Assembly (NCBI GenBank): GCA_021405325.1
Contig: QWII01000045.1
Span: forward strand, 19,021 to 83,020
Direction of reading: 5' to 3'
DNA: 64,000 bases
From: Caldilinea sp. CFX5
GTDB lineage: Bacteria > Chloroflexota > Anaerolineae > Caldilineales > Caldilineaceae
Shown: positions 44,398 to 53,217 of the stretch, in pieces
How the letters are laid out: each line of letters begins with the position of its first letter
Position numbering within the stretch: the stretch's first letter is position 1
The notes under the pieces: generated by a model
Seen by the model: only the letters and a program-made list of their open reading frames with translations
Databases searched by the model: none
What the model was told of the DNA's origin: nothing
Translations under genes and position numbers: made by a program

Positions 44398-44736
44398 ATG
44401 ATTCTCTTTGATGAAATTGAGATGGAGTTGACACAGAGAAATCAGCCAGGGATGTTACTCTTTGATATGCGGTCAGACCTTCATTCTAGTGTCCAAGATC
44501 GGCGGCTGGTGGACGCTTATCGCGATTGGCTCCGTACTAGAGGTGGAAACTCGCGTATTATTGAACTACCCTGGTTTGGTTTTTCTGCGTTTTATGCAGG
44601 TTTGCAAATCGCCGATTTCTGCGCCTACCTGATTGATTTTGTCTCTAATGAGGGTACAGCCGTAAGGGGCAATACTGAATTACGCGAAGCTTTTGAACAG
44701 TTCAAGAAGCGCGTCAAAATAATCAGTATTCCATAG
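44398..44736 (+). CDS. DUF3800 domain protein, probably N-terminally truncated
   Basis: 112 residues. The motif FYAGLQIADFCAYLIDFVSN is the conserved C-terminal part of DUF3800 (GLQLADFVAYL), a family related to RNase H folds and often found near mobile elements and defence genes. Typical members have 200-260 residues and begin with a DESGD-like motif, which is missing here, so at least half the gene is gone. The bases are clearly richer in A+T than in the neighbours, suggesting horizontal origin. A terminator follows at once. Confidence 0.6.
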   Translation: MILFDEIEMELTQRNQPGMLLFDMRSDLHSSVQDRRLVDAYRDWLRTRGGNSRIIELPWFGFSAFYAGLQIADFCAYLIDFVSNEGTAVRGNTELREAFEQFKKRVKIISIP

Positions 44737-44738
44737 AA

Positions 44739-44769
44739 AGATGCCACGGCAATGGTTGCCGTGGCATCT
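44739..44769 (+). terminator. Hairpin after the DUF3800 fragment
   Basis: Perfect 14-bp arms (agatgccacggcaa and its complement) with a TGG loop at 44753-44755. There is no long T-tract after the stem. Confidence 0.65.
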
Positions 44770-44913
44770 AACAAAGCTAGCTAACAGGCGTATAGCATCT
44801 CAGCTATACTATAAATCCCCGTGCAGTCCAGGGCACCTTGTCAACCATATGATACCATTAAAACAGTCTAAAGTCAACAGTTCGCGAGAAAAAAGCGAAA
44901 AGCGAGTACCTCC

Positions 44914-45891
44914 ATGACAGCAGAACTCAAAGTCGGCGTCATCGGCTGTGGCGGCCATGCCCAGAGCCACTTTGCCATGATCAAAGCCGAGCCACGAATG
45001 AAACTGATTGCCATTGCCGAGATCGACGAAACGCGCCGGGCGGAAGCCCAAGCGAAATATCAACCCGAAGCGGCCTTTGGCGATTACCGGGCAATGTTGG
45101 ACAAAACAGAACTGGATGTGGTCTACGTAGTGACGCTGGCCGGCCACTTGTTGCCGATTGTGCAGGAATGTCTGGGGCGCAATCTCCACACCTCGATTGA
45201 AAAAGCGCCCGGTTACACAGCAGCCGAGACTCGGCTAATGGCCGAAGCGGCACGTCGGAGCAAGGGCAAGGTAATTGTTTCCTTTAACCGTCGCTATATT
45301 CCCGAAGTGCTGGCGGTGCGCAGGCTGGCGCAGGAACGGGGTGGGGCGGCGCAAGTCGCCGCCAACTATCACAAACCGGCCTCAGGCATGGTGCCGGCCG
45401 ATCGGCAAGCTGTCGTGCCGCCGGAATTGACCTCCGACGCCATCCACCATGTCGATCTGATCCGCTGGCTGACCGGTCGCGCCCAAGCCGAAGCAAGAAG
45501 CGCCGTGGAAGTCTATGCACATACCTGGCGCGGCGTTGGCATGCCCGCACCCCATCATAACGCCGTCATCAAATTTGACGACCACACCCACGGCGTCATG
45601 ATGAGCCACTTTGGCGTCGGCTATCGCATCCAGAGTGCCGAAGTTCACGCTAATGATATGTCCGCTTATCTCGACTTGACTAGCAAACCCAAAGTGACGC
45701 TCTATCTTGACGGCAAACTGGTGGAAGCACCATTAGATCTGGCGTCCGTTGGCGGACCAGGATTTAACGAGACAAACCACTTTGTCGATTGCATTCTCAA
45801 TAACACGGAGCCGTGGAGTACCATTGACGACGCCGTGAAGACGATGGAATTGTGTGAAGCGATTGTCGCTGGTCATCAAGGGAAGCTGTAG
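44914..45891 (+). CDS. Gfo/Idh/MocA family NAD(P)-dependent oxidoreductase
   Basis: 325 residues: an N-terminal Rossmann fold with VGVIGCGGHAQSHF (GxGxxxxxH), acidic AEIDETRR ending the second strand, and VYVVTLAGHLLPI. The usual EKP catalytic motif reads IEKAPG. A C-terminal alpha/beta domain carries HHVDLIRWLTG. Family members oxidise inositols or sugars and their derivatives. It is four bases from the next gene (GT2) and in a series with DUF4432 and GH4 genes, so a role in sugar or glycoside conversion is likely. Confidence 0.9.
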   Translation: MTAELKVGVIGCGGHAQSHFAMIKAEPRMKLIAIAEIDETRRAEAQAKYQPEAAFGDYRAMLDKTELDVVYVVTLAGHLLPIVQECLGRNLHTSIEKAPGYTAAETRLMAEAARRSKGKVIVSFNRRYIPEVLAVRRLAQERGGAAQVAANYHKPASGMVPADRQAVVPPELTSDAIHHVDLIRWLTGRAQAEARSAVEVYAHTWRGVGMPAPHHNAVIKFDDHTHGVMMSHFGVGYRIQSAEVHANDMSAYLDLTSKPKVTLYLDGKLVEAPLDLASVGGPGFNETNHFVDCILNNTEPWSTIDDAVKTMELCEAIVAGHQGKL

Positions 45892-45895
45892 CGCC

Positions 45896-46717
45896 ATGAA
45901 CCCGCTCTTTTCCATCATTCTGCCCACCTACAATCGGGCCTATGTTCTCTGGAAGGCGATCCAAAGCGTAATTGCCCAAACCGAGCCGCGCTGGGAATTG
46001 ATTGTGGTCAATGACGGCTCGACTGATTGCACTTTGCGTATGTTGGAAGAATTTCGCGACCCGCGCCTCCGTGTGGTGACAACCGCCAATGGCGGCCCGT
46101 CGGCAGCACGCAACCAGGGATTGGCCGTTGCCAGTGCGCCTTACATCGCCTATCTGGATTCCGACAACATCTGGCATAACGAATTTCTGGCCATTATGGA
46201 TGAAGCGATTCAGCAACAACCAGCGGCTGTATTGTGGTACTGCACTGCTAATACTACTTTCTGGGAGCGAACCGCAGAAGGTGAATGGCATGTGATCTGG
46301 CGCAGGACGGGGCGGGGCCAGCCCAAAACACGCGCAGATGTATGGCGTTTGAGTGGCGTTGATACCAACTGCATGGTACATCGTCATGCCGTCGCTTTGG
46401 AAGTCGGCGGGTGGGATGAACAGTGTCGCTGGCTGGAAGACTGGGATTTCTTCTTGCGCGTCTTTCTCCGCTATCCAGAGCAAACGCATTATGTCCCCTA
46501 CACCCTGGTCGAATATCGCCAGGTGCATGGCGCCGGCGCTGACGGCATCTGCGGCGAAGCGCGTGAACAAACCGCAACCGAGATCGCCGGTCGCCGCTAC
46601 TTGCTTAACAAATGGGGCCGCCACCCGGAATTTGCTGCTGCCGAAAAACTCTCTCAGACGCAGGCCGATCTCCCACTCCTGCGCGCCCCGCAATCACTGA
46701 ATCAGCCAATCACCTAA
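45896..46717 (+). CDS. Family 2 glycosyltransferase
   Basis: 273 residues with the GT-A fold: FSIILPTYNRAYVLWKAIQS, ELIVVNDGSTDCT, the nucleotide-sugar/metal site YLDSDN, and a late WLEDWDFFLR (the ED catalytic base region). It transfers a sugar from an activated donor to a glycan or lipid acceptor on the cytoplasmic side; there is no membrane helix. The start at 45896, four bases after the Gfo/Idh/MocA stop with agggaag upstream, is preferred over an overlapping earlier start. Co-transcribed with the gene before it. Confidence 0.9.
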   Translation: MNPLFSIILPTYNRAYVLWKAIQSVIAQTEPRWELIVVNDGSTDCTLRMLEEFRDPRLRVVTTANGGPSAARNQGLAVASAPYIAYLDSDNIWHNEFLAIMDEAIQQQPAAVLWYCTANTTFWERTAEGEWHVIWRRTGRGQPKTRADVWRLSGVDTNCMVHRHAVALEVGGWDEQCRWLEDWDFFLRVFLRYPEQTHYVPYTLVEYRQVHGAGADGICGEAREQTATEIAGRRYLLNKWGRHPEFAAAEKLSQTQADLPLLRAPQSLNQPIT

Positions 46718-46767
46718 TCACGAATCATAAACCTGATAAAACAGACTATGCGCGCTAACGTCTGGAT

Positions 46768-46775
46768 GGTATACT
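46768..46775 (+). promoter_or_regulatory. Extended -10 candidate before the DUF4432 gene
   Basis: GG-TATACT (TGG at 46767-46769) resembles an extended -10, about 157 bases before ATG 46932. The same TGG-TATACT octamer core occurs at 59998-60006. No clear -35. Confidence 0.35.
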
Positions 46776-46931
46776 AGACACAAACAGTACAACGGGTTGG
46801 GGTAAGAATGGCATCGCTTCAAGAAGGCAAGAGCCGTCAAGTTTCCCAAAGCTAGACAACGCTGCCAAACTTTGTTATTCCCCCAATTCGTTGTAGTTTT
46901 CCAACAACGCACATCAAGGAAAGTAACCATT

Positions 46932-48023
46932 ATGAGCAACCAGCAAACAACCATTCACCTTCAACGCCATAACTTTACCAGCCGGGAAGAGACTTTGCTC
47001 CAACATGGTCCCTTTACGGCTTCGCTCTTTCTCTTTGACAGCGGCGTCCATGCGCTCCGACTGCGCAACGAGCGGAGCGATTTGGTCTTTCTGCCCTTTC
47101 AGGGCCAGCAGATTTGGTCTGCCGTTTTTGACGGGCGCAATGTCACCATGAAGTCCTGGTTCGACCAGCCGCGCCCGACCACCACTTATCTCGACACCTA
47201 TGGCGGCTTTCTGCTCCACTGCGGCATGGCATCGATGGGCGTGCCGGGGCCGGGGGACAACCACCCACTGCACGGTGAAATTCCCAATGCGCCCTATCAG
47301 AAAGCGGCTGTGGTGTTGGGTGAGGATGAGCGGGGCGCGTACATTGGTCTGACCGGCGAATATACCCATGCCGTCGCCTTTACCCATTACCATGTGGTGC
47401 AGCCATTGGTCAAGCTCTACGCCGGCGAGGCGCGCTGTGTCATCAGCATCAGCGTGATCAACCGTAAGCATCTGCCGATGGAGTATCTGTACATGGCCCA
47501 TGTCAACTTCCGCCCGGTGGACAACAGTCGCTTTGTCTACAGCGCCCGCTGTACGCCGGAGACAGTGCGGGTGCGCAAGACGATTCCCTCTCATGTCAAG
47601 CCGGACCCGACCTATGTCGCCTGGTTAAAAGAACTGGAGCAACACCCCGAAAAGCACCACACGCTGTCGCCCTCGCTTTCTTTTGACCCGGAGGTGGTCT
47701 TCTCGATTGACTACCTGGCCGACGAAGCTGGTTGGGCGCATAGTATGCAAGTCCACCCCGACGGCAGCGCCGATTATATCTGTCATCAACCAGCGGTGCT
47801 AAACAAAGGCATCCGCTGGATCTGCCGCATGACCGAACAGGACGCACTGGGCATCATCCTCCCTTCCACCGCCGACCCGGAAGGCTATACTATTGAGAAG
47901 GCCAAGGGAAATATTCGCACCTTGCAGCCGGGCGAAAGTTTCGCCTGCCAACTGGAAGCCGGTGTTTTGAGTGCAGAGGAAGCGCAACACATGGCTGCGA
48001 AGATCAATGCCATTATCAAGTAG
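46932..48023 (+). CDS. DUF4432 family protein (aldose 1-epimerase/galactose-mutarotase-like fold)
   Basis: 363 residues. The pattern of strands and the motifs FLPFQGQQIWSAVFDGRNV, GGFLLHCGMASMG, HPLHGEIPNAPYQ and EYLYMAHVNFRP match DUF4432, which adopts the mutarotase beta-sandwich and is believed to act on sugars. The catalytic His and Glu equivalents may be H in LHGE and the E in MEYLYM, but this is inference. Start 46932 with aaggaaag upstream; earlier codons lack homology. It lies in the sugar-related series between the GT2 and GH4 genes. Confidence 0.82.
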   Translation: MSNQQTTIHLQRHNFTSREETLLQHGPFTASLFLFDSGVHALRLRNERSDLVFLPFQGQQIWSAVFDGRNVTMKSWFDQPRPTTTYLDTYGGFLLHCGMASMGVPGPGDNHPLHGEIPNAPYQKAAVVLGEDERGAYIGLTGEYTHAVAFTHYHVVQPLVKLYAGEARCVISISVINRKHLPMEYLYMAHVNFRPVDNSRFVYSARCTPETVRVRKTIPSHVKPDPTYVAWLKELEQHPEKHHTLSPSLSFDPEVVFSIDYLADEAGWAHSMQVHPDGSADYICHQPAVLNKGIRWICRMTEQDALGIILPSTADPEGYTIEKAKGNIRTLQPGESFACQLEAGVLSAEEAQHMAAKINAIIK

Positions 48024-48062
48024 TGGAGATGTTGTTAAAGTGATTGTGTAGGGGGGTAACGA

Positions 48063-48665
48063 ATGGCGCTATCAGTAAGACGATCCCACAAGTATTCGGC
48101 AAAAGCATACTTGGCCTTGGAAGAAAAGGCCACAGAGAAGAGTGAGTTTTATGATGGTGTCATTTATGCAATGGCCGGTAGCTCGTTTAATCATGACATG
48201 ATCAACGGCAATGTGTACGCCGCCCTGCATGAATTTGCCCGCACCGGTTCCTGCATTGCGTTCACCAGCAATATGAAGTTGCGGATCGAAGCGCATAATC
48301 TCTACCTCTACCCGGACGCCATGCTCATCTGTGGGAAGCCAAAATTCGAGAAAAACCGCACCGATGTCATCTTGAATCCGCTTCTGCTGGTTGAGGTGCT
48401 TTCTAAATCGACCGAAAACTATGATCGCGGCAAGAAGTTTGAGTTTTATCGTTCGCTACCGACCTTTCAGGAATACCTGCTGATTGACCAAGCACGGGTC
48501 TACATTGAACATTATCATCGCTTGCACATCGGTCGCTGGGAATATACGATTCTGGCCGATTTAGATCAAACCATCAAGCTACAAAGCATCAACCTGGAAA
48601 TCTCAGTTCGCCGTCTGTATGAACAAGTAGACTGGGTAGGGGGGCAGGATGAGACGACGACGTGA
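48063..48665 (+). CDS. Uma2 family (DUF820) putative restriction-like nuclease
   Basis: 200 residues with the PD-(D/E)xK fold of Uma2: KSEFYDGVIYAMAG, YPDAMLICG (Asp), LLVEVLSKST (Glu-x-Lys), and FQEYLLID. Uma2 proteins are extremely abundant in cyanobacteria and Chloroflexota; their biological role is unclear and may be linked to mobile DNA. GGGGGG stands before ATG 48063. It sits alone between two carbohydrate genes, which suggests later insertion of this gene into the series. Confidence 0.9.
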   Translation: MALSVRRSHKYSAKAYLALEEKATEKSEFYDGVIYAMAGSSFNHDMINGNVYAALHEFARTGSCIAFTSNMKLRIEAHNLYLYPDAMLICGKPKFEKNRTDVILNPLLLVEVLSKSTENYDRGKKFEFYRSLPTFQEYLLIDQARVYIEHYHRLHIGRWEYTILADLDQTIKLQSINLEISVRRLYEQVDWVGGQDETTT

Positions 48666-48745
48666 TCGTTGAATCTGAACTTTGGCGTAGTTACTACGCG
48701 TTGATTGACAAATCTTCGCAATACAAAATGTAGAGGAGAAAACTC

Positions 48746-50140
48746 ATGGCAAGGCCCATTAAGATTGCTGTTGTCGGCGCCGGTAGCGCCACTTTTTCGT
48801 TGGGGTTAGTCAAAGACCTTTGTCTGACCCCCAACCTGGCCGGCAGTATGGTTCATTTTATGGACATCGACGCCGGTCGTCTCGACATGATCACCAAGTT
48901 GGCGCAACGGTACAGCAGCGAACTTGGCTCTGATTTGCAGCTTGCCAACACGCTCGACCTGCGCACGGCGTTGACCGATGCGGATTTTGTTATCAACACG
49001 GCGTCGGCCATCAGCCACTACCATCAACGCGATATTCGTGACTTGACGGCCAAGTATGGCTACTATTATGGCCGCGTCAATCTTGGCTCACACCAGAATC
49101 TTCAGTTGATGTTGGATGTGGCCCATGAAATGGAAGAGACCTGCCCCGATGCCTGGTTGATCCAGTCCGGCAACCCGGTCTATGAAGGCTGCACCTTGAT
49201 GACGCGCGAAACCGACATCAAAGTCTGCGGTCTCTGTCACGGTCACTATGGCGTCTATGAAATGGCGCGTGTGCTGGGGTTGCAAATTAACGACATGAAG
49301 GATCTCACCTGGGAAGCGCCGGGGTTAAATCACAACATTTGGCTAACCCAGTGCTACTATCAGGGCCAGGATGTCTACCCGCTGCTCAACCAATGGATTC
49401 AAGAGAAGGGGGAAGAATATTGGCGCACCCATGTCGCCGAACGCACCCATGATATTCAAATGTCGCGCGGCACCATTCATCAATATCAGATGTTTGGCCT
49501 CATGCCCATTGGCGACACCCCGCGCCGCGGCGGCTGGTGGTATCACACCGACCTGGCGACCAAGAAACATTGGTTTGGCGAGCCGTGGGGCGGGCCGGAT
49601 ACCGAATTAGCGCGTCCGTTCTATGTCGCCAGTCTGGAAAAGAAGATGGCGCAGATCCACGAAGCCGCCAATGACCCCAAGGCGAGTGTCGTGGCCGTCT
49701 TTGGCAGCCAGAAGACGCGCGAACAGCAGGTGCCGATTATTGATGGTCTGGTGAATAACAACGAAGGCTACTTCCAGGTCAACGTCCCCAACTATGGCGC
49801 GCTGCCCGGCGTCCCTGATGATGTGGTGGTGGAGGTGCCGGCGTTGGTCAACCAGAAGGGCATCCAACCGATCCGGGTCGATCCGCTGCCGGAGAAGATC
49901 ATGTATGAACAGATTCTGCCCGAATGGCTCGACATGGAACGGGAACTGCTCGCCTTCAAAACCGGCGACCGCACCATGCTGCTCTGGAATGTACTGGAAA
50001 GCCAGCAGACCCGGTCGTATGACCAGGCGGTGGGTGTGTTGGAAGAGTTACTGGCGATGGCCGGTCACGAAGATATGAACGCGCACTATCACTATCCGGA
50101 GAAACATATTCTACTGGATGCTGTGCGCCAACGGGTGTAG
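48746..50140 (+). CDS. Glycoside hydrolase family 4 (NAD-dependent alpha-glycosidase-like)
   Basis: 464 residues. GH4 enzymes bind NAD and Mn2+ and cleave glycosides through oxidation at C3. Visible are the Rossmann motif IAVVGAGSATFSLGLVKDL, DADFVINTAS, the conserved IQSGNPVYEG (substrate loop), the metal Cys/His in VCGLCHGHYG and the His in PGLNHNIWL. Length and motifs fit the alpha-galactosidase / alpha-glucosidase / alpha-glucuronidase group; the exact sugar is not decided. AGGAG precedes ATG 48746. The gene ends directly before a 20-bp perfect hairpin. With the oxidoreductase and DUF4432 protein it forms a probable glycoside utilisation set. Confidence 0.9.
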   Translation: MARPIKIAVVGAGSATFSLGLVKDLCLTPNLAGSMVHFMDIDAGRLDMITKLAQRYSSELGSDLQLANTLDLRTALTDADFVINTASAISHYHQRDIRDLTAKYGYYYGRVNLGSHQNLQLMLDVAHEMEETCPDAWLIQSGNPVYEGCTLMTRETDIKVCGLCHGHYGVYEMARVLGLQINDMKDLTWEAPGLNHNIWLTQCYYQGQDVYPLLNQWIQEKGEEYWRTHVAERTHDIQMSRGTIHQYQMFGLMPIGDTPRRGGWWYHTDLATKKHWFGEPWGGPDTELARPFYVASLEKKMAQIHEAANDPKASVVAVFGSQKTREQQVPIIDGLVNNNEGYFQVNVPNYGALPGVPDDVVVEVPALVNQKGIQPIRVDPLPEKIMYEQILPEWLDMERELLAFKTGDRTMLLWNVLESQQTRSYDQAVGVLEELLAMAGHEDMNAHYHYPEKHILLDAVRQRV

Positions 50141-50184
50141 CGTTTTTCGTAGGGGCATGATAGTTCATGCCCCTACGAAAAACG
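50141..50184. terminator. Perfect hairpin between GH4 and methyltransferase genes
   Basis: Arms 50141-50160 and 50165-50184 (cgtttttcgtaggggcatga and its complement) with a 4-base loop. T-runs on both sides allow it to end both convergent genes. Confidence 0.8.
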
Positions 50185-50187
50185 GTT

Positions 50188-51015
50188 TTAGGTTAGCTTA
50201 CGTAACACATAACAAATCGGACATAACTTACCCAACATCTGGTAAACACCCCAGTAGCAATTCGCCAACTCTACTTCATAGTCCGTGCGTCCTAGTGCCG
50301 CAATGTACATTTCCCGTTTGCGGCGCAAGCGCGCCAGGTGGAGCAATTGTGTGGAAGTTGTGTGGGTGCCATCCTCTTCCCAGGCTTCACGCCACTCGCT
50401 GCCGATAATATCTTTTTCGACTACTTGAAAACCGGCGCGGCGACTCACCTCTTCAAAATAGGCATAGGACATGTTGGCCGGAATGACAGCCAGCGGCGGA
50501 TAGAGACGCACCGCTTCCGGCGGTTCCAGCAAGTCCGTGGCAAAGGTTTGGTAAACGACCATCCACCCGCCCGGTCGCAGAACCCGACACGCTTCGCGCA
50601 GACCAAGGCGCAGATCCGGCACATGGTTTAGCACATCGCGACACCAGATGTAATCAAACTGTTTGGCTTGGGTGGGAATCGCTTCAATGGTTCCCTTCGT
50701 GACGGTAATCCGTCCGCTCAAATTCCGCTCGCCAATGAATTGCTGCGCTCGTCGCACATGATCATCGACCGGATCGATGCCCAGCGCTGTCGCACCGAAG
50801 CGTGCCACCAATTCACAAGTGTGCCGGGCATCGCGGCAGCCAATGTCCAACAGAGCGCTCTCCGCCTTTAACCCAAGTTCCCCCATTTTAGCATAGAGCA
50901 TGGTTGCCGGACGTGGCTGCAAACTTTGCGCCAGGATGGCATCAATGGCGGCATCGTCGAGCGTGCTGTCGCTGTAAATCTCGTCCACTGAAAGTCGCGG
51001 AGGGGCCTCTTGCAT
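50188..51015 (-). CDS. Class I SAM-dependent methyltransferase
   Basis: 275 residues. SAM-binding motif I is ALLDIGCRDARHTCEL, motif II the acidic LGIDPVDD, and the post-motif DYIWCRDVLNHVPDL, then VLRPGGWMVVYQ. The fold is that of ubiquinone/small-molecule methyltransferases (Methyltransf_11-like). The N-terminal 40 residues (LSVDEIYSDSTLDDAAI) and the C-terminal 80 residues are extra and may hold the acceptor. It lies 68 bases downstream of a GT2 gene on the same strand, so a role in modifying a glycan, lipid or quinone is possible. No Shine-Dalgarno is visible. Confidence 0.88.
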   Translation of the reverse strand: MQEAPPRLSVDEIYSDSTLDDAAIDAILAQSLQPRPATMLYAKMGELGLKAESALLDIGCRDARHTCELVARFGATALGIDPVDDHVRRAQQFIGERNLSGRITVTKGTIEAIPTQAKQFDYIWCRDVLNHVPDLRLGLREACRVLRPGGWMVVYQTFATDLLEPPEAVRLYPPLAVIPANMSYAYFEEVSRRAGFQVVEKDIIGSEWREAWEEDGTHTTSTQLLHLARLRRKREMYIAALGRTDYEVELANCYWGVYQMLGKLCPICYVLRKLT

Positions 51016-51083
51016 GATGATCGCTAACCTCGTGCCTGCAAAGGCAGTGAATGGTGAATGTTCGCCGGCTGGTGGATAAAGAG

Positions 51084-52049
51084 CTATGTGGTGGGTTGGC
51101 GTTCGACAAATCCGTAGGCGCGTGAAACAAGGTAGAGGGGACGCCCTTTCACTTCATCATAGATGCGTCCCAAATATTCTCCCATGATGCCCAGTACAAT
51201 CAGTTGAATGCCGCCCAATAAGAGTACGCTGACCAGGGTGGTCGCCTGTCCCAGGAAAAAGCTGCTGCCGGAGAGGCGTAAAATCACGGCAACAACCATG
51301 CCGACAAGGCTCAACCCCGCCAGCGCAAAGCCCAGGTAGGTGGCAAGTTGCAATGGCAGATAACTAAAGTTGGTAATGGCCGTATTCGCCAGCCGCACCA
51401 TTTTGCGTAGGGGGTACTTGGTTTCGCCGGCAAAGCGTTCGGCGCGTTCGTACTCAACGCCGATCTGTTTGAAGCCGACCCAACTGCTCAACCCCCGCAT
51501 AAAGCGGTGCTGTTCACGTAGTTGACGCATCGCCAAAACTACGCGCCGATCCATCAACCGGAAATCACCCGTATCCAACGGAATTTCGACATCGGTGATG
51601 CGCTTGAGCAAGCGGTAGAAGAGTTTGGCCGTCATCAGCTTAAACCAGGTCTCCCCTTCACGGTGCGTGCGCACTGCGTAGACCACTTCGTAGCCGGCGC
51701 GCCACTGTTCGATCAACCGGGTAATGGTCTCCGGCGGGTCTTGCAGATCCGAATCCATCACAATCACGGCATCGCCCTCGGCAAAATCGGCGCCGGCGGT
51801 GATGGCAATTTGATGGCCGAAGTTACGGCTGAAGTCAATTACCTTAATGCGTGGATCGTGTTCGTGCAATGCGGTCAACAGTTGGAGCGACCGGTCGCGG
51901 CTACCATCGTTGACACAGATCATCTCCCACGGTTCGCCCGTGCTATCCATCACACTGACGACGCGGCGGTATAGTTCAGGAATGATCTTTTCTTCATTCC
52001 AAACGGGAACAACCAATGAAAAGGTCGGACGATTACGGTCAGTATTCAT
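51084..52049 (-). CDS. DPM1/GtrB-like membrane glycosyltransferase (GT2)
   Basis: 321 residues. The GT-A domain has [47 protein letters not shown] and [14 protein letters not shown] (acceptor/QxxRW-like region). Two C-terminal helices (about residues 225-290: [40 protein letters not shown]) and the following [15 protein letters not shown] are characteristic of polyprenyl-phosphate sugar transferases such as GtrB and ArnC. They load a sugar onto undecaprenyl phosphate for use on the outer face. AGGA precedes ATG. Co-directional with the methyltransferase gene. Confidence 0.92.
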   Translation of the reverse strand: MNTDRNRPTFSLVVPVWNEEKIIPELYRRVVSVMDSTGEPWEMICVNDGSRDRSLQLLTALHEHDPRIKVIDFSRNFGHQIAITAGADFAEGDAVIVMDSDLQDPPETITRLIEQWRAGYEVVYAVRTHREGETWFKLMTAKLFYRLLKRITDVEIPLDTGDFRLMDRRVVLAMRQLREQHRFMRGLSSWVGFKQIGVEYERAERFAGETKYPLRKMVRLANTAITNFSYLPLQLATYLGFALAGLSLVGMVVAVILRLSGSSFFLGQATTLVSVLLLGGIQLIVLGIMGEYLGRIYDEVKGRPLYLVSRAYGFVERQPTT

Positions 52050-52178
52050 ACGTATATCCTACTCGAAACTAGGCAAATTGGTCAAACAAATGATCGAGTT
52101 AAAATAATTTTGTAAACAAATTGTAATTGAATTAAATGCTTTTTTCGCATATCCTTGTGTAGAAACGTTTTCCACACG

Positions 52179-52234
52179 TTTGCGTACAGATATTTGCGTA
52201 CAGATATTTGCGTACAGATATTTGCGTACAGATA
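52179..52234. repeat. Four exact tandem copies of tttgcgtacagata
   Basis: 14-bp units at 52179, 52193, 52207 and 52221 form a 56-bp array, preceded by aaacgttttccacacg. It lies in the 364-base intergenic region between the divergent GT2 gene and the gene at 52414. It could be a multi-copy regulator site or simple slippage repeat. The rest of this region holds the palindrome at 52303. Confidence 0.9.
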
Positions 52235-52302
52235 AAGGTGCGCCTGAATTGACGCAAAGGACAGGCAATGCTAGACTGGTGCGTGATTGTTATCGTTTTT
52301 TG

Positions 52303-52384
52303 GTAACTACTAAGTCTGCTCTTAGCCGGTCCGTGACCGGCGGCCCATCGCCGGTCACGGACCGGCTAAGAGCTTAGTAGTTAC
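52303..52384. repeat. Long palindrome with cggtccgtgaccgg core
   Basis: gtaactactaag (then a 4-base bulge) ctcttagccggtccgtga pairs with the complementary right arm ending at 52384; about 35 bp in all with a short loop, and a gttttt tail. A half copy of the core (cggtcacggaccggct) lies at 39546-39561. It stands just before the TTG start of the next gene. Confidence 0.85.
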
Positions 52385-52413
52385 GTTTTTGAACATAAGG
52401 CAATAAGAACGCT

Positions 52414-53094
52414 TTGAACGCATTAAATCGGCGGTGGCAGACCGGCACCGATCTCGCCGGCAGCTTACCTGTTTTCCCCAAAACCCCTGGCAGTACACTG
52501 GCCACTAGTTTGGCGCTGGCCGATGTGAGGCGCAAACAGTTGGTCTTCAATCGCCTGTCCCAACCAGGCCAGATTCATGTTTATCGCGCCGAATGTCGCG
52601 CTGGCGAACGGCTGCGGGTGCAGATGTTTGTCCCCGTGCTGCCCTTGGGCGGCTCTGTGGTGCCGGCCTTTGCCGTCGTCGCCCAAAGTTTACCCTATAG
52701 TGCCGATCTACAAAAATTGCCGCTGGAACTGCCGGCTGGATATAGCGCCGTTGTCGCCCCGCCCCCCAGCGAGTTGCTCACTCCGGTCAAAGATATGCTG
52801 ACACGGGTGCGTTACTATCCGGGGCCACTGATCGACACGCGCACGCTCGTCGGCGGTCATTGCTATATCCTGGTCTGGAGTCCCCATAACCACATGGGTA
52901 AATATGTGCTGCAAACCGGCACGCAGTGGCCCTGGCAGGGCAGCTACTGGTTGCAACTGCCGCTCTTCTGGTGGTTGATCCGGGGCTGGTTTGGCCTCAG
53001 CCGAATGGCTGCCTACTGGACAATCGGCGCGTTACTGCTCCTGGGTGCGATCTTTCTACGTCTGTTCTGGCGCACAAAACGAACTGCTTCATAA
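52414..53094 (+). CDS. Membrane-anchored hypothetical protein, possibly missing its signal peptide
   Basis: 226 residues. The first 170 are beta-rich (QIHVYRAECRAGERLRVQMF, GGHCYILVWSPHNHMGKYVL) and look like an extracytoplasmic sensing or binding domain. Two hydrophobic segments close the protein (WLQLPLFWWLIRGWFGL, AAYWTIGALLLLGAIFLRLF), followed by a basic tail. No signal peptide is seen, although such a domain should be exported. The only early start is TTG 52414, and the frame is closed by a stop 18 bases upstream, just after the palindrome at 52303-52384. The 5' end may have been lost there. Family unknown. Confidence 0.6.
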   Translation: MNALNRRWQTGTDLAGSLPVFPKTPGSTLATSLALADVRRKQLVFNRLSQPGQIHVYRAECRAGERLRVQMFVPVLPLGGSVVPAFAVVAQSLPYSADLQKLPLELPAGYSAVVAPPPSELLTPVKDMLTRVRYYPGPLIDTRTLVGGHCYILVWSPHNHMGKYVLQTGTQWPWQGSYWLQLPLFWWLIRGWFGLSRMAAYWTIGALLLLGAIFLRLFWRTKRTAS

Positions 53095-53105
53095 GCAGAA
53101 GTGCA

Positions 53106-53192
53106 GCATATAATCATTAACCGCGAAGGCACGAAGCACACAAAGGATTGCATTCTTTGGCTTCTTCGTCTCTTCGTGGTCAATGATTATGC
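53106..53192. repeat. Palindrome with cgaaggcacgaagcacac units
   Basis: The arm 53106-53147 is complementary, with several mismatches, to 53154-53192. Units such as cgaaggcacgaag resemble repeats I know from many environmental genomes. It probably terminates the gene at 52414; it ends 25 bases before the GTG of arsA. Confidence 0.75.
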
Positions 53193-53217
53193 GTGATGGA
53201 AAACAATGAGGTGAGTT

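Noticed and set aside
52179..52234. CRISPR array
   Set aside because: The units are 14 bp with no spacers and no cas genes are present.
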